Assembly (NCBI GenBank): GCA_035772405.1
Contig: JAYKKM010000079.1
Span: 635,001 to 699,000 of the forward strand
Direction: 5' to 3'
DNA length: 64,000 nucleotides
Origin: Chrysogorgia sp. JL179-B06
Lineage: Eukaryota; Cnidaria; Anthozoa; Scleralcyonacea; Chrysogorgiidae
The notes beneath the pieces were generated by a model. That model ran no database searches, was not told where the DNA came from, and worked only from the letters and a program-made list of their open reading frames with translations. A program made the translations under genes and the position numbers. Each line of letters starts with the position of its first letter. Position 1 is the stretch's first letter. Below are positions 32,633-43,767 of the stretch, piece after piece.

Positions 32633-32720
32633 CTGTAGTCAAAACAGCAATATTTGCTAAGAGAAACAATGGCCAAAAATTAACTTCCAATGCTCCTATA
32701 GTCATCTTCATCATCCCCAT
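32633..32720 (-). CDS. Receptor A exon 1: start codon and signal peptide
   Basis: The first coding exon encodes 29 codons plus one base. A polar start (MGMMKMTIGALEVN) is followed by a hydrophobic core (FWPLFLLANIAVL) and TT, a clear signal peptide. The donor reads ACTACAG|GTAAGTT at the low end, leaving phase 1, which matches the acceptor of exon 2. Several in-frame ATGs sit close together, so the exact start is uncertain by a few codons. Intron 1 (29055-32632) separates it from the propeller. Confidence 0.85.
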
Positions 32721-32790
32721 TTGCGCTTTTCACAACTTGAATTGCCCTGAAAGTGTCAAATATTTTTCAAATCGTCAATAAGGTTAATTT

Positions 32791-33123
32791 CTAGAACATA
32801 GACACCATCGTTTTCCCGCCAAAGGAATATACAATATGCCGTTTTTTTTTACTTCCTTGATCAGTGGCGTGTGGCTTGTTTTGCTTATATATGAAAAGAC
32901 GTATTCCATCTGTTTCTTCATAATGAATTGCCGAGCTTTCCTGTTGCAGTCGTTTAAGGTAGCGAAATGCTTTTATGTTGTAAGCCCGTGTTTCCATGTG
33001 ATTGTCAGTGCTTTTTCCTGTGTTTATGCGTTTGGCAATTAACTTCCTTGTTGCAGCTGCATATGTGTATTTACTTGATACATATCCTAAACCTCGACAG
33101 TAACCTAATTTTCTCATCGTCAC
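32791..33123 (-). other. Unrecognised 110-codon open frame upstream of receptor A
   Basis: A basic frame starting MTMRKLGYCRGLGYVSSKYT and ending GGKTMVSMF. It lies 70 bases upstream of the receptor A start codon on the same strand. I recognise no family. It could be a transposon relic, a 5' UTR or promoter region, or chance. Confidence 0.2.
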
Positions 33124-33171
33124 GAAATAAAACGGCGAGTTTATATTGACAAAACTTAACGATGTATCTAG

Positions 33172-33216
33172 TGGTTACCACACATGTTTATGAGCTGGGA
33201 GACCCGTGTTCAAACC

Positions 33217-33250
<34 letters not shown>

Positions 33251-33392
33251 TTGAGGAGAAGGTGCTGCCTTTGCAATAACACCAGCAAATGGTAAGACTT
33301 TCGGGTCTTCTCGGAAAACGACCTTAAATCGTAGGCCCTCGGAATCCCTATCAGTTGGGTTTTCCGTTCACCTAAGAGTGATAAACTGAATA
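33172..33392 (+). mobile_element. tRNA-like SINE family 2, copy 2
   Basis: GTGGTTACCACACATGTTTA, GTGTTCAAACCCTGGGTCGG (B-box-like) and GAGAAGGTGCTGCCTTTGCA. In the spacer between receptors B and A, followed by a short TCATACTCATAC tract. 33490-34270 has no feature I can support. Confidence 0.7.
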
Positions 33393-34276
33393 GTCGAGCG
33401 CTTAAAACATGAGCCTCTGGCTCGGATAAATAGGGCAACCTTATCCTGCATGCGTGATCGACTCAAAATAAATCATACTCATACTCATACTCATGTATGA
33501 AGTAATGGCAATTGATATTCGTAATCTCTTCAAACCGATAGATTACATACCAGAAACCGTTTCCCTTCAAAATCAGCTATATGCTACAGTGTACATGGCA
33601 GGGAAAGTTAGAATACGAGTCGTTTAATAGGTTATGTTTTTCGTGAGCTATCTCTGCAAGATCAATCTCTCCGAAATCGCATCGCCGCTATATAGTCGCA
33701 AAGTTTTGATTGAAATATATACGCTACGCATGTTAAATATAATCAACTTTAATAGGTTATATCTCACTACACGACGGGGCTATCTCACTAGATTACTTAC
33801 CAAGATGTGTGGCTTCTTGATTTGCTTGAATTTCTGTCTCGACAATTATAGAAAATAGAAAACTTGTGTCGCACTGACATTCAGAGCACTAGAGCAGACT
33901 AATCCTGCTGATAAGAATTCACAGAACGCGTCATTAAATTGTTTCAATCTTAAAAATTAACATTAAAACAAAACGCTTTATTGCTGTTCTATTCAATGTT
34001 CTAATTAAACTACGCTGTAGCCAGTTCAAAAGGGTTGGGGGGAGGGCTGATTAAGAATTTTAATCTCTAGCTCACTAACCATGAGTGGCGTGTGTTGAAT
34101 ATAATTGTTATGTTCGCCATCGCGGGTATAGAAATCGCATCCTGCGCATGCATGCACCCCCAGAAAACTTTGATTTTCTCAACTTTTAAAATCGTGCGAT
34201 GACTCATGCGATGACTTTTCCGGAAAAGGCATTTTAAATAATGAGCGATAGTAATTTTTGAACAGAATTAGGTATA

Positions 34277-34801
34277 CAGTAAACACCCGCTATGAAGAAC
34301 CTACATTTTTCCAAACCAGCCTGGGATAGGTTCTTATATATTTGATATCTAACAAAAAGTCAGGGTGTTAGGTTCTTATAAATTGGTTTGTAATTATTTT
34401 ACCAAACTGGAGAAAGACAACTCAAGTATACTGTATACTGTATACTGTAGTACTTTATCTCTTTAATGGTTTGTTTAATCGCTATAAGAAAACAGTAAGC
34501 ATCTGCAAACTGAACAGGCTATAATTTATTGTGATCTGAAATACTCATGGATGTACCGAACTCTACGTCAACGTGTAAATGCATTGTACATTATTGTATA
34601 AAAGATAAGGAACTGCAACCAGATGTTGATGTCATCCTCATTTGGGACTTTGCTACAGTGGAATTATAAATTGATTTTGTGACATAAGAACTTATTTCAA
34701 ATATCAGGCTGAAACAGGTTCTTATTGAGAGGGGCACAAAATCCCTAATTTCAGCCTGAGGTTCTTATAGGTGGAAGGTTCTTCATAGCGGGTGTTTACT
34801 G
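34277..34801. mobile_element. TA-flanked inverted-repeat element, CAGTAAACACCCGC ends
   Basis: 525 bases, ends CAGTAAACACCCGCTATGAA and its complement, flanked by TA (34275-34276, 34802-34803). The interior repeats the theme 'AGGTTCTTAT'. TA target and CAG termini fit a Tc1/mariner/pogo-type non-autonomous element. Related end sequence occurs near 17790-17880. Confidence 0.8.
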
Positions 34802-34859
34802 TATGTATAATGCGGACACGTGTTTCGCTGAGATTTCGCCATTTCAACAGCTCTAACCG

Positions 34860-34935
34860 TTTGGTTTCAGACATGAAAGTCTGTGCCATCCTTCCCATCT
34901 CAGGTGGTAACGATAACCGCAAACGGTAATAGAAG
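34860..34935. repeat. Dispersed repeat shared with 49195-49265
   Basis: AAAGTCTGTGCCATCCTTCC, then CATCTCAGGTGGTAACGATA and ACCGCAAACGG recur inverted at 49195-49265. Part of a transposon relic; identity unknown. 34940-35760 shows no gene. Confidence 0.5.
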
Positions 34936-35769
34936 CGTCTCATTTTTAAACTTTGCACCACACATCCACATGGTAATTCCAATTCATGGTGAAAGCTTTA
35001 TTTTTCAAAGAATACAAAAGCGGAAATTGCATAACTACAGACATAATTTCTATCGAGTACGTTTTTCAAAAAAATTTTCTACAGTTTGAAACTGTAAACC
35101 CTAAACGGTTACAAAAACTACCTAACATCAAAATCCAGAAAATTACAAAAAATTTAGTCAAACCAACGTTTGTTTTATATTTCCAGATATTATCGTGTTC
35201 ATGTCTAGTTGAAACGTCTACATACAAATATTGGTGAAAATTAAGTGAATATACATACCTATAAAGGTATACAGCTAGGGCCTTCCATTTAGTACGGAGA
35301 GGAAAGGGGCTGGGAGGGTAAACGGGTATATTCGTACCTACACAAAATGAGTTTTTCATTGGAAAAATATCCTTACCAAAAGTTGGATTAATGCATGTAG
35401 TATGATTATGGTTAAATATGAGATTTCCTCACTATTAATCAAAGAATGAATCGCCTACATTTTTATTTTCAACATGTTTATATTTAACTACTCAATTTTT
35501 TTGGAATTTTGTTATGATTTTTTTCATAAACTACAAATGAACTTATTCAAAAAATCAAGATAAGAAATCTTAAGACAAAATACAATTTCTTGTTTGTGAT
35601 ATCTGTTGCGCTGATTCTGGAGGGGGTAGTACGTACTATTAAAGAATCGCCGACATGATATGCGTTCGTACTAAATGGATGACCTCATGTTAATATATGT
35701 AATATATACGGGGCCATGTATACATTCGTACATAGATATGGGACATACACATACATATACGCATAATAC

Positions 35770-35822
<53 letters not shown>

Positions 35823-35859
35823 ATACCTCGAGTATATACATATATTTTGAACTATATTC

Positions 35860-36165
35860 ACTCCTTCACTTCGGTGTTGAGCACCCTGTGAAGTTGATGC
35901 GGGTGTCCGTTAGTGTTAATGCAACACTCACTACCCTTGTTGTAGTTTGAGCACTCTGGCTCCATATCACTTCATGTTCTCTCGATGCGCGAGTCACCAC
36001 TACGGTCCCACATACAGTTATCACCGACGATTGTAGTTGTATAAATACGAGTCATTCTTACATTCAGATTGTTCCATAACTACACTGATATTCCATACAG
36101 CGTAACACGTGTCTGCAGATTGAACTATATATATATATATATATACTCGAGGTATTTTTTGTATT
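35860..36165 (+). mobile_element. Decayed Penelope-like terminal repeat
   Basis: CTTCACTTCGGTGTTGAGCA resembles 17401-17425. A mutated hammerhead (36080-36118) follows, then (TA)n and CTCGAGGTATTTT, which is inverted relative to AAAATACCTCGAG at 35821-35833. Ends about 50 bases from receptor B's polyadenylation signal. Confidence 0.55.
36080..36118 (+). ncRNA. Degenerate hammerhead motif
   Basis: CTACACTGATAT...GTAACACGTGTCTGCAG keeps stem III ACACGTGT, the GUC site and most of stem I of the 17551-17608 ribozyme. The core has CTGATAT for CTGATGA and GTAAC for GAAAC, so it should be inactive. Confidence 0.6.
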
Positions 36166-36214
36166 TTTTTCGTGTTTTTTTATCAAGATAATACTTTTGA
36201 TCAAATCAAAATAC

Positions 36215-36220
36215 TTTATT
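36215..36220 (-). promoter_or_regulatory. Receptor B polyadenylation signal
   Basis: AATAAA on the minus strand, about 115 bases after the stop codon, in a plausible short 3' UTR. No other canonical signal lies nearer the stop. Confidence 0.6.
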
Positions 36221-36335
36221 TAGCTAATCAGTAACGAAGGTACTGATGACCGCATGACCCTCTGGTTACATTCTCGGATGGTGATTAAAAAACTATAAGT
36301 CGAAAGAATCTAAACTGTTCAATTAACGAAACAGT

Positions 36336-37050
36336 TCAACTTTCGCTTTGCCCACTCGTCGCATCTTCCACAATGTGTGCAGCGAATGGCGTTGAAAGCT
36401 CACTTTGGCTTGACTCTTGATCTTGCTGATTGGCATTGTCGTCTATCGGGGCTGCAGCCTTCTTTTTCTTGGGCGCGTTGGGAAGAATGCCAGATGCCGC
36501 TTTCTCGCGTATGAACTGTAGCTGTACGTCATCGTACTTTGGAGGTGGTTCCAGTCTCAGAGAGGCTTCTGCGTCCACAGGCTGCTCATAACGTGGCCCA
36601 GCGGCACTAGCTGCACCACGTGGCGTAGTGTAGTCATTTCCGGTGGCGCGTTTGTGGAAATATTGCACTGGGAAATCGTCCTTGGTTGATTTATCGTGTC
36701 GGAATCCAATTTGTTTGGGTGGAATGAGCTCAACGATTCCGTCTCCCGGGAGAGGTTCTTTCGTAGGCAACGCACCTGCTTCAGGGTTGCCGGGTGTTTC
36801 ATAAATATGAGATGGATCGGTCTTTGGTTGACCAGAGGAAGAAACACCGTCGTTGAAAGGTGTTCTCTGGTAAGGGGGTGGTGGAGGGTTGACTTCAGCG
36901 TAGACCTGATTGACAAAACCATGACGGATACCATTTTCGATGGCCTCTCCATTTTCGTAGATGTGGTCAGGAACCACGGATGGGGGACCAATTTGCATAC
37001 CTTCATCAGGTGTGAATTGGACAGGTGGAACTTCATTGAGTTCTAGATGT
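36336..37050 (-). CDS. Receptor B: cytoplasmic tail and stop codon
   Basis: Last exon, phase 2 in, 715 bases, entered by CTATATTTAG|ACAT. Encodes HLELNEVPPVQFTPDEG and 220 more residues. Candidate docking sites: YENG (Grb2 SH2-type Y-x-N), VYAEV, IYETP and KYDDV (phosphotyrosine type), PPPPPYQR (PPxY, WW-domain type), and a KKKK stretch. The tail is long, polar and probably disordered. It suggests signalling or endocytic adaptors, but no catalytic domain is present. Phosphorylation is inference from motif shape only. Confidence 0.9.
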
Positions 37051-37583
37051 CTAAATATAGATTAGAGGTGAGTATAACTGAGATAAGATGGGAGGGTTAG
37101 GAAGGGATGGGGAGTAACAAGGAATTGGGGTGGGAAAGTGGGAGGCGAAGGCGGAGGAGGAAGGGAAAGAGGGTAGGAAAGTGGGAGGGGAGGAAAGGGA
37201 AGGCGGAGGAAGGTGGAAGAGGAGGGGAAAGGAAATGAGAGAGGGGAAAGTGGAAGGGAAAGGTGGAAGGGGAGGAGGGAGAAGAAGAAAGGAGAGGTAG
37301 GGAAGAAGAAAGGAGAGGGTGGCAAAGGTGAAGGGAAATTGGGAGGCGAAGGTGCAGGAGTGAGAAGGAACGAGGGAAGGGAGTGGAAAGTGGGAGAAAA
37401 GGTGGACGAGAAAGGGGAAGGGAAGGAGGGAGAAGAAGAAGAAGAAAGGAGAGGGAGGCGAGGGTGTGAAAGAAGGGGGGAAGATGGAAGGGAAAGTGGG
37501 AGGTGAAAAGGAAGGGAAGCAAAAGTGAAGATGATGAAAATCAAGTAAAAGATGGATATGAAGATGATTAGTCAGATTTCTAC
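37051..37583. other. Receptor B last intron, purine-rich on plus
   Basis: Dominated by GGAAGG/GAAGAAG on plus, hence C/T-rich in the transcript, ending in a normal acceptor. Open frames rich in Pro, Ser and Leu here are artefacts of composition. Confidence 0.7.
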
Positions 37584-37985
37584 CTTTTTTGTTTTCGTCT
37601 GTGGATGTAAAGAAACGCTACCACCGCCAGGCCAAAAAGTACAAGCACCACAATAACGACAATAACAATAACAACACCATTGGACTTCTTGGTACTACGA
37701 CTACTGCTAGGTGGACCACTGCTAGGTGGACCACTGCTAGGTGGACCACTGCTAGGTTGATCTTTACTATCATAAACATGGAGTGGAAACGGAAGATGTT
37801 TGGACATCATCTCCAGTAATATTGACAATTCCTTTGCAGACAAAGCTTTGTCGGGAACCAGTGCAGTCGAGGTTGGATCAAGAACAAAAACCGAAGCGAC
37901 CACTTGTTTGTTTGAACTCTTTTGGGACACTATCACAACATGTTCTTCTTTGAAGACTATGTCTTCTTTCGCTCTTTTTCTGCGG
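37584..37985 (-). CDS. Receptor B: juxtamembrane region and transmembrane helix
   Basis: Phase 2 in, phase 2 out, 402 bases. It starts SRRKRAKEDIVFKEEHVVIV: RRKR is a furin-type dibasic site. ASVFVLDPTSTALVPDKALS follows, then a stalk of SSGPP repeats (about three). A single membrane span comes next, GVVIVIVVIVVLVLFGLAVV plus AFLY, and basic stop-transfer residues IHRRKQKR. Type I topology follows from the signal peptide in the paralogue. The repeated SSGPP codons (GGACCACTGCTAG on plus) are a small in-frame minisatellite. Confidence 0.9.
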
Positions 37986-38009
37986 CTAAAAAAATATTAA
38001 GGTTACATT

Positions 38010-38205
38010 AGATAAGGAAAACCGGAGACCCCGGAGGAAAACACTCGAAACACGGAAGAGACCAACTAATAAATCTACTCACATGAGGTCGCGAATCAAC
38101 ACAAGGTTATTCCCAGATGGTCACCCATCCAAGTAAACTAACCCCGTCCGACCAGGCTTGACTTAGCAGTGAGTGGCAGCGCCTTAATAGCACACTCCAC
38201 CCGTG
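38010..38205 (-). mobile_element. 5S-rRNA-derived SINE, copy 2
   Basis: The minus strand contains GGTTAGTTTACTTGGATGGG (two extra bases against 5S), then TGACCATCTGGGAATAACC, and the same SINE body as 22150-22440. A 15-base TTGTATTCCCCTGTTTTCC-type minisatellite follows at 38207-38290. Confidence 0.75.
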
Positions 38206-38369
38206 CTTCCTTTGTATTCCCCTGTTTTCCCTTGTTTTCCCCTGTTTTCCCTTGTATTCCCCTGTTTTCCCTTGTATTCCATTGTATTGTGTAATATTAT
38301 CATCAGCTAAATTTTCATTTTCACACCTTTCCCTCCCGATATATTCCATTAATCTATTTTATCTTTTAC

Positions 38370-38449
38370 CTTGTCTTTTTATCTGCGAAACTGCATGTTG
38401 CCTTCTTACAGTAGGCTGTTAATCCTTCAGAGATTATTTTACGGAGATC
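38370..38449 (-). CDS. Receptor B: SEA-like juxtamembrane segment
   Basis: Phase 0 in, phase 2 out, 80 bases. DLRKIISEGLTAYCKKATC, then SFADKKT. Acceptor TTTTTTCAG|GATC, donor ACAAG|GTAAAAG. The alternation KISF/DLRKII/HVVIVSQ resembles the strand-helix-strand order of a SEA-like fold, but I cannot confirm that family. Confidence 0.85.
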
Positions 38450-38809
38450 CTGAAAAAACAACACAAACAATAGGATGAAACTAGTCACTCTAATATTTCT
38501 AACAGGTTATAAGAAATTGGCATTAACCTTTCTATTGGTCAATTTAAATCTGAACTGCTAAAACATTATCATTATTGAATTTGAATTTGAATTTGAATTT
38601 TATTGAATTTGCCATTGAATTTGCCATACTTAAATAAATAATATACATGGTGTTAGTGGCGAGGAAGTCTAAAAAGAAACCAAAAGGCTTATTGAAATTT
38701 AGACTACCTCTGAGGCTCAGATTGAATAATATTAATAAAATGATATGAAGCTAGCAATTGATACTGTATATCAGTAAGTATAATGAAGTGAAGAAGAATA
38801 AGATATCAG

Positions 38810-39370
38810 TTAAGATGCAAGCACGTTTCCATATTCAGAACTTAAATACTTTTTTAATTTAGATGTAAATAAAGAAAAAGAAACCAAATTGATAATCTCT
38901 TCAGGCAGAGAGTTATAAAATTTACAACCTTGATGCCGAATAGAGAACTGTCTTAACGTTGTCCTACAAAACGGTATGCGTAGAGCTTTTGAATTCCTTG
39001 TATTATGATTATGTGAATGATAACTAGAAACAAACATATCATTAAATGATTTTGGAAGAAGGTTGTTTTTCCAAGAAAATACAAACTGACCCATTTGTAA
39101 TTTGCAAATATCATGAAATTTTAAAATATGAAGATCTCTGAATATCGGATCAGTGTGATCATCAAATCTACTACCATTCAATATTCTTATTATTCGTTTC
39201 TGCAATACAACAATACGATTGAGGTTTGTTGGATAAGTCGACGCCCATACAGTATTACAATATTGCAGATATGGATAGATCATAGAAAAATATAGCGTTC
39301 GTAAAGAGGACTTAAATAGACAAAAGCTCGCTTTGAAAATAATTCCAATAGATTTTGATATTTTGTTTGA
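38810..39370 (-). mobile_element. LINE reverse transcriptase fragment, minus
   Basis: Open C-terminal part: FSMIYPYLQYCNTVWASTYP, then HNHNTRNSKALRIPFCRTTL and SLPEEIINLVSFSLFTSKLK. A relatively intact CR1/L2-like 3' end. It is followed on the right by TATATGTGGTTT repeats (39380-39482), which spoil the frame. Confidence 0.75.
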
Positions 39371-39759
39371 TATCACAGATATATGTGGTTTCCAATATAT
39401 GTGGTTTATATATATATATATATATGTGGTTTCCAATATATGTGGTTTATATATATATGTGGTTTACAATATATGTGGTTTTTTTTTTACCGAACACACG
39501 TGTACGATGTCGAAATTCCGCAAACTTTTAAAACCGTTTGTGTAAAATGTCACCTGTGTCGTCCCCTGTCTAGTCTTCTTGTTAAAATGTGCTGTTAGTT
39601 TATTTATTAAGCTCTGTGGGGTATCCGTACTATTCAATGTGGCAAAGCTTGTAAATAAATTAATTAATTAATTAATTAAATAAAATAGAAGTTATTTAGA
39701 CAATGTTGATTTTATTACGCCAATGACGAATAAAATTAAACAGTCCAATAAACTCGCAC

Positions 39760-40155
39760 CGTGTGCTTCATATATTACATGAAACACGAGGAAGAGTGTT
39801 TCATCAGGATTTACAAACACCGAGAAGTTTATTGAAAATCGAGGCGAAGCCGAGGGTTTTTTTACAAACTTCGAGGTGTTTGGATATCAAACTTCGAGGT
39901 GTTTGGATATTTGATAAAATACACTTCCGAGTGTTTCATATTACATCTCAAATAAATCAGTATTTTGAGAGAAAATCGAGGTGAAAGTTGGCTTAATTTA
40001 TGTCATCTCTTCCTCCAATATCCAAACCACCGTCTCGGTGCTGATTTCCTTTGATTTCGGCTCATGAATTATTAATAAGTTTGAGCTAATCAGGTCTAAA
40101 ACCTTGCTCGGTTATCGCCTTGTGTTTTAAACCTGATAAAACATGAACTTCCGCT
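39760..40155. repeat. Foldback with GAGGCGAAGCCGAGG and doubled segment
   Basis: GAAACACGAGGAAGAGTGTTTC and AATCGAGGCGAAGCCGAGG fold locally. AAACTTCGAGGTGTTTGGAT occurs twice in a row near 39868 and 39891. Related foldbacks are at 22455 and 56830. No gene. Confidence 0.5.
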
Positions 40156-40296
40156 TGTTTGTAAAACATTACATAAAGCGAATAAGCAGAGTGTCCACTT
40201 CTGGTCTCTAGAAGTAGAGTTTCTCGACAGCCAGAAACCTCTTTTTTGTTATTGTAAGCTAAAGAGAGAGTATGTTTTAACCATGGATGAACTTAC

Positions 40297-40337
40297 TACG
40301 TTTTCAGATTCAAAAGATATCTTGACCACACTTGTTG
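40297..40337 (-). CDS. Receptor B: 41-base microexon, SEA-like start
   Basis: Phase 1 in, phase 0 out. Acceptor TTCTTTAG|CA, donor AACGTA|GTAAGT. Encodes TSVVKISFESENV. Needed to restore frame between the phase-1 GCC exon and the phase-0 DLR exon; conserved with receptor A 2987-3030. Confidence 0.8.
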
Positions 40338-41204
40338 CTAAAGAATAAAATCAAAATCATATGGTATTAACTTGCAACACTATGAAGTAAGTAAAGTTGA
40401 TTTTTTAGCCAATACTAATTTATAATAGCGGGCCATAACAATTAGAAAAAAAATTAGACAACTGATCGCCCCCGTTTTCTATGAGAGATAGTTAAGTCGG
40501 ACGTTGTCCTCGTTAACTATCAGCTCCTAGTATCAACCAACCAGTGGTCTATTACAAATTCGGCATTCTGATTGGCTGAGCTACTAGTGGTCATAGACCA
40601 CTAGTAGCGTTATCCAATCACAAACCTTCTTATAACTGCAATATTCCTATCCTGACCAATCAGAAACCACGACATATTCACGCTGCAAGCAAAACCTGAA
40701 ATCTAGGCCAAACATATGGCGTCCGCTAAAAATTATATATGAGTGATGAAATCATGAAAACATTGGCCCGAGAGTCATGGAAAATTGTTCAGTTTGATAT
40801 TTTCAAATAAGAAAATGAATTCGCTTATGCCTACAGTGGAGTATATCTACACCAATTTGAAGCAAAGTAATTACAATCTCGTTTTTTGTGAGCGATTGTT
40901 TATCATGTGCCATCGAGTTACTCTACATTTTCAATGGGGAGACTTCTACTAACAAAACTGATGTGAAACTATCTGAAAATTTGGAACAATGTTTGATAAG
41001 ACTTGTTTGGTTGCTCATAGACAACTCTCCCTCGTTGACTAATTGTTAAATAGAAAACTCAGTTTCGTTGTCTACAAATAATTTTCTAGTAAAAAATATT
41101 ATTTGCTGCTAAAGCAAAGCTGAACAATTAAAAAAACTGAGAATAGATTAAATATTAGATCTAATGTTCAAAAGATGATAGCACGGGTGGCTTATACAAC
41201 ATAC

Positions 41205-41396
41205 CGTAATCGAAGAAGCAATCGTCTGCTCCTGTGGTCGTCGATGTCATATTGATGAATGTACTGCATGGCTTGCAATTTATTTGGCTCGCAGAGTCTT
41301 GGTAGTAATTTACGTCACATTCTTTGCATTGTCTGGTCGAACTTGTCTGACCGCTTGCCTGAGTGCTTGTCTGAAAGCTTCCTGGGGGACATTGAA
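41205..41396 (-). CDS. Receptor B: GCC2/GCC3-like module
   Basis: Phase 1-1, 192 bases. QCPPGSFQTSTQASGQTSST, CKECDVNYYQDSASQINCKP, CSTFINMTSTTTGADDC. Donor TTACG|GTATGT at the same place as in receptor A. Confidence 0.9.
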
Positions 41397-41544
41397 CTAG
41401 ACGAAGAGGACACAAGACTTCAACGTGGATAACAAGACTCAGCTTTTAGCTAAATACAGCCCCAGGGCCATGCCTTATTTAATAGTTGTGGAGGTTTCCG
41501 AATAAAAGTAATGAATTACCGAATGTGGGAGGCCATGATGTTTA

Positions 41545-41772
41545 TTAGATTTATCACTCTTTGGTGAACGGAATACCCCAACAGGCTAGAAGCACAATTG
41601 ATAGGGATTCCGAGGGCCTACGATTTAAGGTTGTTATCCGAGAAGACCCGAAAGTCTTACTATTTGCTGATATTATTACAAAGGCAGTACTTTCTCCTCG
41701 ATTATTTTTAAGACCCTGAGTGAAGGTCCGACCCAGGATTTGAACCTATGTCTCCCAGCTCATAGACATATG
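41545..41772 (-). mobile_element. tRNA-like SINE family 2, copy 3
   Basis: Inverted copy of 26582-26835. The minus strand has CTATGAGCTGGGAGACATAG, a B-box-like GGTTCAAATCC and the TTCACCAAAGAGTGATAAA end. Confidence 0.7.
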
Positions 41773-41789
41773 TATGACACATGAGCGTT

Positions 41790-42060
41790 CTCGGTTTCGG
41801 CACCAAAACTGTGGAATTCATTACCACTGGAAATTAGAAGCTTTGATATGTTGGGTAATTTTAAGTCAGCAGTTAAGACTTTTCTTTTTTAAAATTAATA
41901 GTTGTTTTTTTCATAGTGGTAAATATATGTAGTAGGCTTTATCTTATAATGAAACTGTAATAAGTTTTATCAGTAAATTTAAGAATATATTGTTGTAAGA
42001 GCATTGAGACTATTGTATAATGCTCCTAATATGTCTATATTATTATTATTATACTAGAAG
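41790..42060 (+). mobile_element. LINE 3'-end fragment, plus
   Basis: GCACCAAAACTGTGGAATTC, then a 3' UTR and a short (ATT)n at 42043: a 5'-truncated copy of the 19970-20335 family. Confidence 0.6.
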
Positions 42061-42460
42061 TTACTATCGCAAGGGAAGCGCTGCCTCGAAATCCAAGGCA
42101 GTCGTGATATTGTGCAAAATTGCAAAAATAAGTGGTGGGCTTATTGAAGTCAAAGTCGCAGTGCACGAGGTAGTATAGCCTCGTACCCATGCACTTATGG
42201 TTTAGGTAATACCAGAGCAGTGAGTTCTACATATACAGTATATGGAGCTCACAATGAGCTTGCTGGACCATAGGTACTCTGGGGCACTCTGGGGTACATT
42301 AGACATCTTTCTGGGGTAAGACATTCATTATGCACAGCCAGGGACCCCTGCACATGCTTCATCTGCCCCCAACCTTGTTGACCCACCTTGTGTTGTAACC
42401 GTTCTCAACATCTATTCACAATATAGTAGTTCATGAACATGTGTAATATTGAACAGATGT
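42050..42460. repeat. Dispersed repeat, about 400 bases, copy 1
   Basis: AGAAGTTACTATCGCAAGGG to TTCATGAACATGTGTAATAT. A second copy is at 58575-58985 in a different receptor B intron, so it is mobile. No open frame, no clear termini. Confidence 0.65.
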
Positions 42461-42615
42461 AAATTGAATAGTTGCATAAATATTAATGGTGCGGGTTGAT
42501 TAATGCTGGTGGCATATTAATGTGTACATCGGTATCGTGGGCTTTTGACTAGTAAAGTTGCACTTATTTGATAAGAATTCAGTGTAGACTGAAGTGGGCG
42601 GTGGAGTTAACTTAC

Positions 42616-42687
42616 CACAGACTTGATTATCTGTAAATTCTGACCCAGCAAGACATTTATTTTCCGTTGATTGTTGTGGCTGCGTTT
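42616..42687 (-). CDS. Receptor B: short Cys exon before GCC2/GCC3-like
   Basis: Phase 1-1, 72 bases. Encodes TQPQQSTENKCLAGSEFTDN followed by QVC. Acceptor TTTCTAG|AA, donor TGTG|GTAAGT. Homologous to receptor A 4120-4185. Confidence 0.85.
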
Positions 42688-42952
42688 CTAGAAACAACAA
42701 AATTATTGGAATCTATATCAACTCCAATTTCTTCCAACTTTTCTCTATTATACAGACTAGAAGGTCTAAAACTAATCCTAAGCTCCATTGATATAAAGGT
42801 AGGAGGAGGGGTGGGTACCTCCTATATCCAACACAGCCTGATTGTGATGACGTACAGTAGTGTATTGCCTTCACTCTCTTAGAGCTCTCCCTCGTTTGGG
42901 GGGGGGGGGTAGTTAATCATATAAGACATGTTCAGTGTGACAAATTATTCTA

Positions 42953-43430
42953 TTAAAGTGCCCCTAACCTCAAACTTTTTATTATCTTATTTGGAAGAAC
43001 TTTTAAAATGATAAAGCAACTTCGTTTGAAGATTTTCACTTCTTCGCTTTCTTTTTTAGATATATCAGTTTGTTTGATATGCAAATATCTGGAATTTCGT
43101 CACACATGCATAATGAGTTATCAGAAAATGTTATATATCTTTGCGTTCATCAAATAAAAACACTAAAGTGTGAATAACACGTGTGTGCGTTTCCCCACAA
43201 CACCAAACTTCTTGATTTTAAAGGATTTCGTTCGAGAATGAAAGAGATATACACATTTCTCCAATAAGTCATTATGCATGTGACGAAATTCCAGACATTT
43301 GCGTATCAAACAAACTGATATATCTCAAAAAGAAAGCAAAGAAACGAAAATCTTCAAAAGAAGTTACTTTATCATTTTAAAAGTTCTTCCAAACAAGCAA
43401 TAAAACATTTTGAGGTTGTGGGCACTTTAA
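42953..43430. mobile_element. TTAA-ended foldback MITE
   Basis: Starts TTAAAGTGCCCCTAACCTCA and ends GAGGTTGTGGGCACTTTAA. Arms of about 200 bases (GATATATCAGTTTGTTTGAT against ATCAAACAAACTGATATATC). TTAA at both ends suggests a piggyBac-like target, as in 59926-60388. Confidence 0.75.
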
Positions 43431-43767
43431 ATGGGTTCCTATCTATCATCTCAATAACATCCCATATTACAATGTTCTTTGATGTGTATCCAAAGAGAAA
43501 GGCTCGCTTAAAGAAGCTATCGATACGATCTAAATATTTGCTTTGAAAGCCAATTATTTGTATAGAGAATCAGTGACAATATTATTGAGTCGAAGAGTTT
43601 ACTAAGGGTTAGGGTGGCTGATTTTTCGTGTATCCATAAAATGTGCATACTCTGAGAATATACAGTCTTTAGACAGCAAAATGGCAATGTGGAGATCCCA
43701 ATTACAGGGATGTGGGGATCCCAATTACAGGAATCTTCCTGAAAAGTGATTCCTAGATTCTACTTAC

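Noticed and set aside
37062..37544. Pro/Ser/Leu-rich frames, and the similar ones at 28078-28648 and 62504-62929
   Set aside because: Purine/pyrimidine-biased intron tracts in frames without splice logic.
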